From a virus, in IMG/VR virus record IMGVR_UViG_3300046534_000322, positions 1-30,457 of that record: a stretch of 30,457 bases of DNA; one strand, written 5' to 3'. The notes under the pieces are model-generated. The model was not told the DNA's origin, made no database searches, and saw nothing but the letters and a program-made list of their open reading frames with translations. Position 1 is the stretch's first letter. Every line of letters begins with the position of its first letter. This document shows positions 22,180-30,457 of this stretch, piece by piece. The translations under genes and the position numbers were made by a program.

Positions 22180-23661
22180 GTGTCTTTATCTACAGAAGGT
22201 TTTACCTACCTAGGAACATTAAAAGTACCCGCAGTAAGTGGTGCTACTTCTGTTGATACCGCTCTTGTAATTAGGGGTGCGGCCTACACAACTGCGATGA
22301 TTGCCGACCTTAAAAGCGATGGCGGTGACGTACGGTTTTCTGGTGATATAGGAGGTAATACACAGTACCCGATTGAGGTAGTTGATGGTTTAGACATAGT
22401 CTGGACACTGATTCCTAGTGTTGCGGTTGATACATTAGTTTATGTATGGGGTAATAAGCCAGCAGCAGTAAAGGAGATTGATACAGCCACATACGGCAGT
22501 GAAGCGGTTTGGGTTAATAGTAAGATGAGAGCGCATTTAGGGGCAACAGTCTATGACTCGACAGGAAACACCTCTTTAAACTTCGATAATAGTATAGAAG
22601 ATTTAGCTGGGCAAATAGGCTCTGCTAGGGATTACGACGGTAATACCCAATACGGAAGGTTTACTGACGCAAATGCTAACTCAAATCTACAAGGTAAAGG
22701 CAAGTCATCTGTATGGTTTAAACCGGACTCAGGGCTGAGCGGAAAGGCTGCCATCTGCTTTGATAGAAGTAGTACTAGCAGCTATAAACATTTGCTTTAT
22801 ATCTCAGGTGGTTCTTCGTCAGTTAACGCGTTTATAAGATTATCAAACGGTAATACTTACTCAGCAGGGCTTAATACCGGTGGTACTATTACAGGCTGGC
22901 ATAGGCTTACTGCTACATTCGATAGGTCTTTAGCTACCCAGCGGCTAAAGGTGTATTATGACGGGGCTTTAGTTTCTACAGATGATGCTGAGAATTTAGA
23001 CGTAGCAACCAATAATGACGGAGTAAGTCTTGGTCGTTGGGGTAATAATCGTCTTTACAAAGGTTCGCTTGATGAGTACGATTTAAGCACTGATGTAACA
23101 GCAGACAAAGAAACAATAGAATACCAGAACCAAGCGGTAACATCAGGAGCTTGGTGGATTGCAACGGATGCAGGCGGAGGCGGTGGTACAACTACTCCCT
23201 TAACTCTAACTTATTCAGCGGTAGCTGCTTCCTCTATAGCTAAATCTCTTGACTTGTCTCTAGCTCTTAGCTACGCAGGTACAGGGACTGCAACTACAGA
23301 TACAGCATCTACCTTTAACCTTACTAAGTCTTACACAGCTACAGGTACTTCAGCAATAGCTAAACTTATACAGAAGACCTTAGCTTACTTAGGTATAGGA
23401 ACTAACAGTATAGCTAAGGAAGTAGCAGTAACTAAAGAGTACAGCGCTACAGGTACAGCAGAGCAAGAGGAGTCTTTAGTAACTGAGATAGCTTTCTCTT
23501 ATACTGCTTCTGCTTTACTTACCTTAGCTGCTCAGTTCATACTTAAGCCTATAGTAACAGCTGGTAAAGGCTACAGTATAGCCGGAGTCTATACAGCATT
23601 TAAAGGCTATAAGGTGAAAGCTGGCTATTTATATGAAACCGTATTTAAACCGACAGAATAG
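22180..23661 (+). CDS. DUF2341 plus LamG-like virion surface protein with repetitive C-terminus
   Basis: A 493-residue protein with three parts. Residues 1-110 match the DUF2341 layout (DGGDVRFSGDIGG, YPIEVVDGLDIVWTLIPSVA). Residues 115-325 are a concanavalin/LamG-like lectin domain (GWHRLTATFD, LKVYYDGALVST, GSLDEYDLS). A GGGGG linker near 333 leads to about six units of YxAxGTxxIAK (YSAVAASSIAK, YTATGTSAIAK, YSATGTAEQEE). This is likely a glycan-binding fibre or decoration protein. The start is GTG with a weak ribosome site, 8 nt after the upstream gene. Confidence 0.78.
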   Translation: MSLSTEGFTYLGTLKVPAVSGATSVDTALVIRGAAYTTAMIADLKSDGGDVRFSGDIGGNTQYPIEVVDGLDIVWTLIPSVAVDTLVYVWGNKPAAVKEIDTATYGSEAVWVNSKMRAHLGATVYDSTGNTSLNFDNSIEDLAGQIGSARDYDGNTQYGRFTDANANSNLQGKGKSSVWFKPDSGLSGKAAICFDRSSTSSYKHLLYISGGSSSVNAFIRLSNGNTYSAGLNTGGTITGWHRLTATFDRSLATQRLKVYYDGALVSTDDAENLDVATNNDGVSLGRWGNNRLYKGSLDEYDLSTDVTADKETIEYQNQAVTSGAWWIATDAGGGGGTTTPLTLTYSAVAASSIAKSLDLSLALSYAGTGTATTDTASTFNLTKSYTATGTSAIAKLIQKTLAYLGIGTNSIAKEVAVTKEYSATGTAEQEESLVTEIAFSYTASALLTLAAQFILKPIVTAGKGYSIAGVYTAFKGYKVKAGYLYETVFKPTE

Positions 23662-23672
23662 AGTAGCATAAT

Positions 23673-24467
23673 ATGAGCAGAATAGAAGACATACTAGCTA
23701 GAAGCAGAATAACTCTATCAGATGTTAATAAAGATAGGTATTCTGATGCAAACTTGCTTGTAGTATTAGACGAAGCCCAAAAAGATTTTTGTGAAGCTAC
23801 TAAAGTACTTAAAGAATCTAAGTACTCTCTTCTATCTGTAGGAGTTAGCACTATAACTCTTCCGGAAGACTGCTGGATGATAACTAGAGCAGTGTACAAA
23901 AACAGTAAGCTACCTCTTTTAAGCTACGCCGATGTAGACTTTATACTAGGAAATTCTAACATAGAGTTAGACTTCGGACTAACTCAAGGCTGGGAAAGCG
24001 ATGTAGGCTCTCCTAGAGCTATTATATACGATAAAAACAACTTAGGAACTGTTAGACTGTACCCTATTCCAGACGATAGTATTTTAGAAGATGACTTTAC
24101 TATTGACACTTACGGAGTAGTAGCAGATTTAACTTACTTCGGTGTACTAACAGAGTTTTCTGGTCCTCTAGGAGTTGCTACAGGTTTAGAAGGTGACAAT
24201 AAGCTCATAAAAATTTACTATGTCAGAATGCCGGATGACGTTACTGAGCTTACAGATACTTTAAATACTCATAAGATGTTTGACAAAGCTCTTAAGTACT
24301 ACATAGTAGGTCAAACATTTTTAAACGACTTAGATGCAGGCTGGCAAGCAAAAGGTTTACAGCAACTGCAGTTCTATGATAGAGACTTAAAGAAAGCTAA
24401 AGACTCAGAAGCTGCAAACCACAATCGCTCTGGTGAGTTTCATACTAACTACAGAAGTTCATTCTAA
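23673..24467 (+). CDS. Head-tail adaptor-like protein
   Basis: A 264-residue protein. The N-terminus (YSDANLLVVLDEAQKDFCEA, then SVGVSTITLPEDCWMITRAV) fits the gp4/DUF6682-type adaptor proteins that join the portal ring to the tail in short-tailed phages: N-terminal helices, a small beta region, and a C-terminal helix (FYDRDLKKAKDSEA). Its stop overlaps the next start (TAATG). The portal itself lies about 5 kb downstream, an unusual separation. Confidence 0.75.
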   Translation: MSRIEDILARSRITLSDVNKDRYSDANLLVVLDEAQKDFCEATKVLKESKYSLLSVGVSTITLPEDCWMITRAVYKNSKLPLLSYADVDFILGNSNIELDFGLTQGWESDVGSPRAIIYDKNNLGTVRLYPIPDDSILEDDFTIDTYGVVADLTYFGVLTEFSGPLGVATGLEGDNKLIKIYYVRMPDDVTELTDTLNTHKMFDKALKYYIVGQTFLNDLDAGWQAKGLQQLQFYDRDLKKAKDSEAANHNRSGEFHTNYRSSF

Positions 24468-26371
24468 TGAAGCTTCAGAAATTTGATGGAGGCTTGTCTA
24501 CTAGACTAGACTCCCATCTAATTAACTTAGACCAAAGCACTGTTAATATTAATATAGACAATGCTAAAGGTTCACTTAGTCCTGTTAAGAGTAAAGTTAG
24601 CACAGGATTAGCTGGTAGTGTGTACATGAAGTGGTATGATAAAGGCGATGAATGGATACAAAGCGATACTAGAACTGACTTCGTAGAGTTTCAAGGTTTC
24701 ATGTTTACTACTAATGGAACTCAGCCTACAAAAAGAAGAAACAGCGTTACAAGCAACTTAGGAATAGCAGCTCCTTTAGCTAAGCCTACAATAACTCACT
24801 TATCAGGAGCTAATCCTTTAACAGGAGTTGAAGTTGTACTAAAGACTGACTCAGGTGGGTTAGAGACATACAACCATAACTATTTATTGTTTAACGTTAA
24901 AAATGGGATAAAATCAAGAGCTTACAGGCTTATAGAAAGCTCTCTAAGCCCTACTGAAATAAAGACTACAGTTATCGCTTCTTCTTTAGACGCTCCTCCG
25001 ATAGCTGTAAACACAGGAATACTTAGAACTCTTTACAGAAGTGTAGAGTTTAATAACTTCTTAGGAGAAATTGGTGACTCTATAGAGCTGTACAAGTACC
25101 TAGGAAACCAGTGGAGACGTATGGGTACTACTTCAGACGCTTCTGTAGCTATATTAGATACAACTGACAACAGCAATATTGTAGGTCCTATTGTACTAGA
25201 TGTTTCAACTATAAGCCCATTTAATGGCACTTATCAGTATGTTTACACTTACTACAACTCTGCAGACGGTTCTGAATCAGCGCCTTCTCCTTTATCTGAT
25301 GAGTTAAAATTAGACAGCGGCCAGATAGAATTAGACTTTGTAGCTTCTACAGACTCTCAAGTAGACAAAATAAAACTTTATAGAGTAGGCGGTAATGTAG
25401 CAACATTTACATTAGTTGTAGAACTTGCTGCTTCAACAGCAGACTATATAGATAGCATACTAGATACAGATTTGTTAAGTGAGACTCTTACATCTGAAAA
25501 TTACAACGCAGCTCCTACAGACTTGATATACTTAACAGAAGCTTATGCTATGTTGTTTGGAGCAGTTGATGACAAGCTAAGATTTACTCCTATAGGAGTA
25601 CCTGACGCTTGGCCAACAGAGTATTTTCTGCAGTTTGATAGTGATATTACTGGTATAGGCGTTGTTGCTTCAGGCTTGTTAGTTATGACTTTAGGTGAGA
25701 CTTACTTAGTAACAGGCTCTGGCCCGTTCTCTCTGTCTCCCCAACCGCTAAGTGGAGACCAAGGTTGCATATCTCAAGAGTCAGTTCAAAGAGTTGGCAA
25801 GGGTATGCTAATATGGGCTTCAGAAGATGGCTTGTGTATATCCTCAGGTAATGATGTTAAGAGTATAACTAAGTCAGATATAGGTGATATAAGATTCAGT
25901 GTTAAAACTTCTACTGTCGTAGGTGAAGTGTACTACTTGCATTTAACAGACGATACTACTTTTGTTTGGGATTACAGGTTTAAGCCTATATTTAAAAAGC
26001 TTGATTTAGACGTTATTTCACTGTATAAAAAAGAAGGTGTGTTATACGGTACATACGACAGCTTAATATACACTGTATTAGCTACTAGTACACTTCTTAG
26101 CATGTCTTATGTGTCCCCAAATTTTATAGAAGGCTCTTACACTGAGTTAAAATACTATATGAAATTTTACTTCCGTACGGAAGGAGCAATAGAAGTTAAA
26201 ATACTCATAGACGACGTTGTAGTAATAACTAAAGAATTTACTACAAAGAATACTCATATGGTTAAAGTTCCTCAAGATAGTCAGTCAGGATACAGTTGTA
26301 GTATTAGAGTAGCTGGAACAGGTTCTGTTTATGAGATAGAGTATGAAGTGTCTAGGAGGAAGAATGACTAG
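24467..26371 (+). CDS. Tail-hub / stabilisation-like structural protein (P22 gp10-like)
   Basis: A 634-residue beta-rich protein. The opening (MKLQKFDGGLSTRLDSHLI) is typical of podovirus tail-hub or packaged-DNA stabilisation proteins. A fibronectin-like stretch (GTYQYVYTYYNSADGSESA) lies near residue 260, and propeller-like repeats follow near 400-470 (LLVMTLGETYLVTGSG, GMLIWASEDGLCISSG). It would seal the portal-adaptor channel. The start overlaps the adaptor stop and the end overlaps the next gene by 8 nt. Confidence 0.7.
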   Translation: MKLQKFDGGLSTRLDSHLINLDQSTVNINIDNAKGSLSPVKSKVSTGLAGSVYMKWYDKGDEWIQSDTRTDFVEFQGFMFTTNGTQPTKRRNSVTSNLGIAAPLAKPTITHLSGANPLTGVEVVLKTDSGGLETYNHNYLLFNVKNGIKSRAYRLIESSLSPTEIKTTVIASSLDAPPIAVNTGILRTLYRSVEFNNFLGEIGDSIELYKYLGNQWRRMGTTSDASVAILDTTDNSNIVGPIVLDVSTISPFNGTYQYVYTYYNSADGSESAPSPLSDELKLDSGQIELDFVASTDSQVDKIKLYRVGGNVATFTLVVELAASTADYIDSILDTDLLSETLTSENYNAAPTDLIYLTEAYAMLFGAVDDKLRFTPIGVPDAWPTEYFLQFDSDITGIGVVASGLLVMTLGETYLVTGSGPFSLSPQPLSGDQGCISQESVQRVGKGMLIWASEDGLCISSGNDVKSITKSDIGDIRFSVKTSTVVGEVYYLHLTDDTTFVWDYRFKPIFKKLDLDVISLYKKEGVLYGTYDSLIYTVLATSTLLSMSYVSPNFIEGSYTELKYYMKFYFRTEGAIEVKILIDDVVVITKEFTTKNTHMVKVPQDSQSGYSCSIRVAGTGSVYEIEYEVSRRKND

Positions 26372-26861
26372 AGAATCTATAGTAGCTGTCCCTGCAGACT
26401 TATCTAATGAGACTAGTCTTAGAAGAGTTTTAAGAATATTAGTTCAGAACATAGATTCTATACTGGGTCTTAAGTCTGGGACTGATAATATACAAGCGTT
26501 AAGAAAAAGCATAGACGCTCTAGAAGAATCTATAGTCTCTACTGAAGAAGAATCTGAAGTAGAAGAACTTGACAGAACAGAACTTAGTACAGTTAAAATT
26601 GACTTTGACTGTAGAGTTACAAACGGTGATGTAACTATAAACAAGTCTAGCCGCGTATCATCAGGAACAAGAACAGCTGAAGGTGTCTACCTATTTGAAG
26701 TAGAAGAAGACGTTAATAGAGTTAACTCTTATTTTACGTCTAACAAAGAAACTACAGTTACTATAGTCTCATCGACTTCTATAGAAGTTCGTGTCTATAC
26801 AAGTGGCGTTCTTGATGATTCATTAACTCAAGTAACAGTGAGCGGAACTTATGTATCCTAG
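26364..26861 (+). CDS. Small structural protein with coiled coil and beta domain
   Basis: A 165-residue protein that I start at MTRESIVAVP (26364), 4 nt after AGGAGGA; an ATG 21 nt earlier has no ribosome site. Residues 10-70 are helical with an acidic coiled coil (RKSIDALEESIVSTEEESEV). The C-terminal half is strands (VKIDFDCRVTNGDVTINKSS, TTVTIVSSTSIEVRVYTSG), ending in a short beta domain. A trimeric needle or fibre attachment is possible. It overlaps both neighbours. Confidence 0.7.
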   Translation: MTRESIVAVPADLSNETSLRRVLRILVQNIDSILGLKSGTDNIQALRKSIDALEESIVSTEEESEVEELDRTELSTVKIDFDCRVTNGDVTINKSSRVSSGTRTAEGVYLFEVEEDVNRVNSYFTSNKETTVTIVSSTSIEVRVYTSGVLDDSLTQVTVSGTYVS

Positions 26862-27300
26862 TTTAACAAAAGAAGAAGTGCACAGTGTTGTAGCGTTAGA
26901 CTTTTTGCTATTCTCAAACAAGAGCTACGCAGAAAGAGTATACTCTTTTGAGAAGTACTTGATGACTTTACCTCAAGCTACTATAGAGCCTACTCATGAG
27001 TTTATAGACGGGTTGTGTAAACGTGAAATAGTTTTTGAGGCAAATATGTTAGCTACAGGAAAGGTTCACGCTACAGCTCATATGGATGTTATGCTAGAAG
27101 GTGAAATGATTGTAGCTACTGAAGACGGATTCAAAAGGCTAGTAGCTCCTTGCACTATGATAACTAAGCCTGGAACTAAAAAAGCTGGTATAGCGATTAA
27201 AAGAACTAGATGGATAAGTTACCATCCTACATTAGCTACAACTAGAGAAGAACTAGAGGCTGAAGTAGTATTTGACGAGAGGAAAGAATTATGGCTGTAA
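26851..27300 (+). CDS. Cupin-like phage protein
   Basis: A 149-residue protein whose centre has a cupin pattern: KREIVFEANMLATGKVHA, HMDVMLEGEMIVATEDG, then APCTMITKPGTKKAGIA. GxxH...HxxxMLEGE gives two histidines and a glutamate that could bind metal. Such proteins recur in podovirus structural operons beside ejection proteins, with unclear function. It overlaps the upstream gene by 11 nt and the downstream gene by 10 nt. Confidence 0.75.
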   Translation: MYPSLTKEEVHSVVALDFLLFSNKSYAERVYSFEKYLMTLPQATIEPTHEFIDGLCKREIVFEANMLATGKVHATAHMDVMLEGEMIVATEDGFKRLVAPCTMITKPGTKKAGIAIKRTRWISYHPTLATTREELEAEVVFDERKELWL

Positions 27301-27914
27301 TAAACGTCGTTGTAGGTGGAACAGCTCTTTTAGGCGCTGTTGTTTCTGACAAAGCTTCAAAAAGAAGCACAAGGAGAGCAGATGAGTCTGAAGCAAACTC
27401 TCTTGCTTTTGACCAAGAGCGCTACGATGATTGGAAAGAGACTTACGGTGACATAGAAGACAACTTAGCTAGTTATTACGAAGGTTTAACAGGCGATTAC
27501 TACGAGTCTATGGGACTTGAGACTTTTCAGCAAGAATTTGAAACTAGCATGACTAGTATGAGAGAGAATCTTGCTCAGAGAGGCATAACTGATTCTGGTG
27601 TTTCAGCTAGCTTAGAGTTCCAAGGAGAGTTAAGCGCAGCGGAAACTAGAGCTGGAATTAGAAGAGACTCTGACAGACAAGTAGCTGCTGATAAAACAAG
27701 CTTTTTACAGGTTGGCTTAGGACAAAATCCTGCTAACACAATAAGCTCTAATATGAATAGTCAAGCTCAGTCTGCTAGAACTCGTGCTACAAACTCTGAA
27801 ATAGCAGCAGGTAAATCTATAGGTAATGCTATAGACGTAGCTGGAACTGCAGCTGCTGATTATGTATCAAAACCTGCTGCAGAAGCTCCGCCGCCTAACA
27901 TAGGAATAATATAA
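27291..27914 (+). CDS. Small ejection / internal virion protein
   Basis: A 207-residue protein with a hydrophobic N-terminal stretch (INVVVGGTALLGAVV, residues 4-18), then an acidic, aromatic helical segment (ERYDDWKETYGDIEDNLASY) and a long Ala/Ser/Gln-rich helical part (EFQGELSAAETRAGIRRDSD, NMNSQAQSARTRATNSE). This resembles T7 gp14 and P22 gp7-like ejected proteins that form the trans-envelope channel. GAGGAAAG precedes the ATG. Assignment is by composition and position. Confidence 0.72.
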   Translation: MAVINVVVGGTALLGAVVSDKASKRSTRRADESEANSLAFDQERYDDWKETYGDIEDNLASYYEGLTGDYYESMGLETFQQEFETSMTSMRENLAQRGITDSGVSASLEFQGELSAAETRAGIRRDSDRQVAADKTSFLQVGLGQNPANTISSNMNSQAQSARTRATNSEIAAGKSIGNAIDVAGTAAADYVSKPAAEAPPPNIGII

Positions 27915-29521
27915 TGAGTGCTTACATAGGATTAGGTATAACTGAAGGAGCTAAGTCTGTTCAGAAGTATGAGCAAGGCAGAGTTACAAGAGAAGCTAAT
28001 CAAGCTGATGCTGTTGCGAGAAGAAAAAAATCTGAGTTAATGCTTAGTGACTATGAGAATCAGCAGCCTTTAAGAGACCAACAACACACTCAAATGATGG
28101 CTGAGTCTAAGTTAGAGACTAGAAAAGCTAATCAGCAATTGCTTAAAGCTACTACATTTTCAGCTTTTGATAAGTATGAAGCAGATGGTGACACTAGACA
28201 TCTTAACAATATGCTTGCGTCAGTTAAAAAGAATCCTGTAGGAGCTAAAGCAAACAGTCCTATAGTTAGATACGACTCTCTATCAGACACTCCTGAAATT
28301 AGACAAAAAATGAAGTCTGCTGGGTATGAAGATTTTGACGGTATACTAGCTGATAAAAAACTAAACAAGAGCTTTGTAGTAACTACTGATAATAAAGGTG
28401 AAAAGACAGTTTGGGATATCGATAAAGTCTATGCTATGTCAGGATACGGCAAGCACATGACAAATGAGAAGCTAGAGGAAACTAGGAAGAGAGCTGAGAT
28501 ATCTGAGCTTGCTCGCAAAGGTATGTCTATATCTAAGATTGACATGACTAATAGAGCTGTAGAGTCAATGATTAAAGCTAACCCTGAGATGTCTTATCAT
28601 AAAGCTTTTCAAGCTGTAACAGAGATTGAACAAGGTGGTTCTAAAGGTCAAGATTTAGAAGCTATTAAGCTTATAGCTGAAGAAAGTAAAATATCTACAC
28701 TAGAAGCTACTGAAAAGTACTTCGCTCAAAAGAATTCTGGCAAAGGTATGACAGACCAAGAGCGGTATGTTCAAGCTTACATAGATGACAATAAAGGTTC
28801 TACTCGTGAAGAAGCAGTAGGTAAGTACAAAAATGAAAACAGGTCAGCTAAGTCTAAAGATATAGAAGAAGCTAACTTAGCTAAGGACTCTCTTGACGAG
28901 ATAGACTTCTTAGATAGTAACATGTCCAATTTAACTTCTAAAGAAAGTGCTGGTATACAACGAAAAGTAGCAAGCATTCAAAGGCTGCTAGGTGTAGAAA
29001 TAAGCACTGAAGATAAACGAGTTCTAAGAGACTTAAATAATCTAACTCAGCTAGGCGGAGTTGCTGGTGAAGAACTTACTCCTAGTGAGACAGGCCTAAT
29101 GGACAGTATGTTAAGCAACGTTAAGAAGTATATATTCGATGAAGTAGGTGGAGCTAAAGGCACATCTTCATACGAGACTTTTAGAAACATATTTCGTAAT
29201 TCTTTATACGGAGCTACACTAACTCCTGCTGAGATAAAAGCTTTTAACAAAGCAGCTGGTACACTAGGTCAGAAGTTCCAGCCTGTTATGCAAAGACTTA
29301 ATACTCAAATGGGGACTATAAAAAACCAGCTTGAAAGTATACGTAATACTAACGACCCATATGTTGCTAAGTTTTACTTAGGCAGCAGTGTTGATAACAT
29401 CGATGAAGCTATAAGACAGATAGACTCTCGTATAAACATGGTTAACTCTGTTAAGCCTAATAAAGTGACTACAGAACAGGTTATGGACGATTCTTGGAAA
29501 GACGCATTTGAGGACTTATAA
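27914..29521 (+). CDS. Large ejection / internal virion protein
   Basis: A 535-residue, almost wholly helical, charged protein (KYEQGRVTREANQADAVARR, ANLAKDSLDEIDFLDSNMSN). No lytic transglycosylase motif is visible. Position after a small ejection-like protein and before the portal suits an internal virion protein that leaves the capsid with the DNA. AGGA precedes the ATG, which overlaps the upstream stop (TAATG); its own stop overlaps the portal ATG by one base. Confidence 0.68.
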   Translation: MSAYIGLGITEGAKSVQKYEQGRVTREANQADAVARRKKSELMLSDYENQQPLRDQQHTQMMAESKLETRKANQQLLKATTFSAFDKYEADGDTRHLNNMLASVKKNPVGAKANSPIVRYDSLSDTPEIRQKMKSAGYEDFDGILADKKLNKSFVVTTDNKGEKTVWDIDKVYAMSGYGKHMTNEKLEETRKRAEISELARKGMSISKIDMTNRAVESMIKANPEMSYHKAFQAVTEIEQGGSKGQDLEAIKLIAEESKISTLEATEKYFAQKNSGKGMTDQERYVQAYIDDNKGSTREEAVGKYKNENRSAKSKDIEEANLAKDSLDEIDFLDSNMSNLTSKESAGIQRKVASIQRLLGVEISTEDKRVLRDLNNLTQLGGVAGEELTPSETGLMDSMLSNVKKYIFDEVGGAKGTSSYETFRNIFRNSLYGATLTPAEIKAFNKAAGTLGQKFQPVMQRLNTQMGTIKNQLESIRNTNDPYVAKFYLGSSVDNIDEAIRQIDSRINMVNSVKPNKVTTEQVMDDSWKDAFEDL

Positions 29522-30457
29522 TGAAAGCTACAGTTAAGCATTGTAGAGATGCATTTAAAGAAGGCTACTACGCTTTTGAAGACTCTAGAATAGAGGCTAG
29601 AGAAGTATGGGACCTGTACCACAACAGGCAGTACACGTCTGAGCAGTTAGCTGTGCTCTCTAACCGAGGTCAGCCTGCTGAGACTTTTAACGTCATTAAG
29701 CTTTTTGCAAGAATGCTTGTTGGGTATTATTCAACGGTCGTTAATACTGCTGTGGCGCGTGCGAGGCATCCTAGAGACGTCACCACGGCCACCGTTTTAA
29801 ATGACACGATTCAATATACGTTTGAACAAAATAGATTCGACCTAGAAGGCGATGAGATTAAATTAGGTGGCCTAATCTCCGGTATAATGTGTTGTTCTAC
29901 TAACATTAAAGACTCAGGAGCCATAGACCAGTTTGGTAGGTCTATACATGATATAGACACTAGGCATGTACCAGATTATCAGATTGTAATAGATGCTAAC
30001 AGCATGGAGCACGACTACTCTGACGGCACATACTTGCATAGATTTAAGTGGATGCCAGAAACTGAATTAGCTAGAATGTTCGGTCAAGATGCTGCTAAGT
30101 CACTTAATCCTCAGTATAACCATTTGGCTGTAGACGAAGCTGAATATACTTACGCTGAAGAAACTTACAAAGGTGACAACTACAGCAGCAGCTCTTCTTA
30201 CAGCGGTTACAGCGGTGAGTTCAGAGTTGATGATAACTATCTAGTTGTACACACTGTATTAGTTGACGATGAAGATAGACGCTGGTCTATGTTCTGGTGT
30301 GACGACAAACTGCTAGCTAAGAAAGAAATCACTTATCGTAAAGTTAAGTGGCCTTACAGAGTGCAAAAGCTGCATAGCTCAAACAAAAAAGAGTACTACG
30401 GTATATTCAGAGAGATTATACAGTCTCAGAAGGCTATTAACCAAGCTCTTATACAGA
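29521..30457 (+). CDS. Portal protein, P22-like (partial, 3' end outside window)
   Basis: The first 312 codons of a portal protein; the gene runs off the right edge. The N-terminus has FKEGYYAFEDSRIEAREVWD, then GQPAETFNVIKLFARMLVG and PDYQIVIDANSMEHD, matching the helical entry and clip layout of P22-type portals (Phage portal P22 family). A later segment KWPYRVQKLHSSNKKEYYG and GIFREIIQSQKAINQALIQ also fits. The start overlaps the ejection protein stop. Unusually the portal is the last structural gene in view, far from the terminase and capsid genes. Confidence 0.87.
   Translation, partial: MKATVKHCRDAFKEGYYAFEDSRIEAREVWDLYHNRQYTSEQLAVLSNRGQPAETFNVIKLFARMLVGYYSTVVNTAVARARHPRDVTTATVLNDTIQYTFEQNRFDLEGDEIKLGGLISGIMCCSTNIKDSGAIDQFGRSIHDIDTRHVPDYQIVIDANSMEHDYSDGTYLHRFKWMPETELARMFGQDAAKSLNPQYNHLAVDEAEYTYAEETYKGDNYSSSSSYSGYSGEFRVDDNYLVVHTVLVDDEDRRWSMFWCDDKLLAKKEITYRKVKWPYRVQKLHSSNKKEYYGIFREIIQSQKAINQALIQ

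Noticed and set aside
26343-26364. Earlier ATG for the protein at 26364
   Set aside because: It lacks a ribosome site, while AGGAGGA lies 4 nt before the ATG at 26364.

Overview
The window is a piece of a lytic-type tailed double-stranded DNA bacteriophage genome. It is AT-rich, tightly packed with overlapping genes, and cut at both ends inside a gene: a family A DNA polymerase at the left edge and a portal protein at the right edge. I saw no integrase, lysogeny repressor, tRNA, rRNA, CRISPR array or insertion sequence. The gene content (N4-gp56/DUF4043-type capsid protein, P22-like portal, adaptor-like protein, ejection-like proteins, no tape measure or tail tube in view) suggests a short-tailed podovirus-like virion. 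Shine-Dalgarno sites and protein families point to a gammaproteobacterial, perhaps marine, host; the host is an inference.

Layout. Positions 1-15,168 are read entirely leftward (minus strand). From right to left this arm begins with a cluster of small unrecognised early-type proteins (about 15.2-10.9 kb), including two pairs of paralogues. It then holds a two-HTH protein, a primase-polymerase/SF3 helicase, several small proteins and a MazG-like pyrophosphohydrolase (10.8-6.3 kb). Next comes an operon with a GHKL ATPase, a Dda/RecD-like helicase and a zinc-binding protein (6.2-3.2 kb). Last are a DenV-type pyrimidine-dimer glycosylase, a single-stranded DNA-binding protein and the DNA polymerase (3.1-0 kb). 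Positions 15.25-15.95 kb are non-coding and hold a nested inverted repeat and repeated palindromes, a candidate replication origin or packaging/recombination site. Positions 15.95-18.17 kb, still leftward, carry terminase large and small subunits and a tiny ribbon-helix-helix-like protein. A divergent promoter region at about 18.2 kb then starts the rightward structural operon: scaffold, major capsid protein, capsid accessory protein, terminator, surface/decoration proteins including a DUF2341 plus LamG-like protein, adaptor, a beta-rich tail-hub-like protein, a cupin-like protein, two ejection-like proteins and the portal.

How it works together. The leftward arm would take over the cell, replicate and repair phage DNA; the rightward arm builds the capsid and injection apparatus. 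Five leftward promoters share a distinctive architecture: a -10 TATAAT-like box, a GTTATTTATT-like element in place of the -35, and in most copies an upstream GTTATAT/ATATAAC dyad or half-site. This looks like a phage-specific regulon, comparable in logic to T4 middle promoters. A second recurring element, a CACG-loop hairpin followed by TTGACA and a shared ribosome binding site, precedes three of the small early genes. The strongest candidates for undescribed biology are this promoter class, the hairpin modules with the paired CGYxACVC proteins, the other duplicated early family, and the structured non-coding region beside the terminase.
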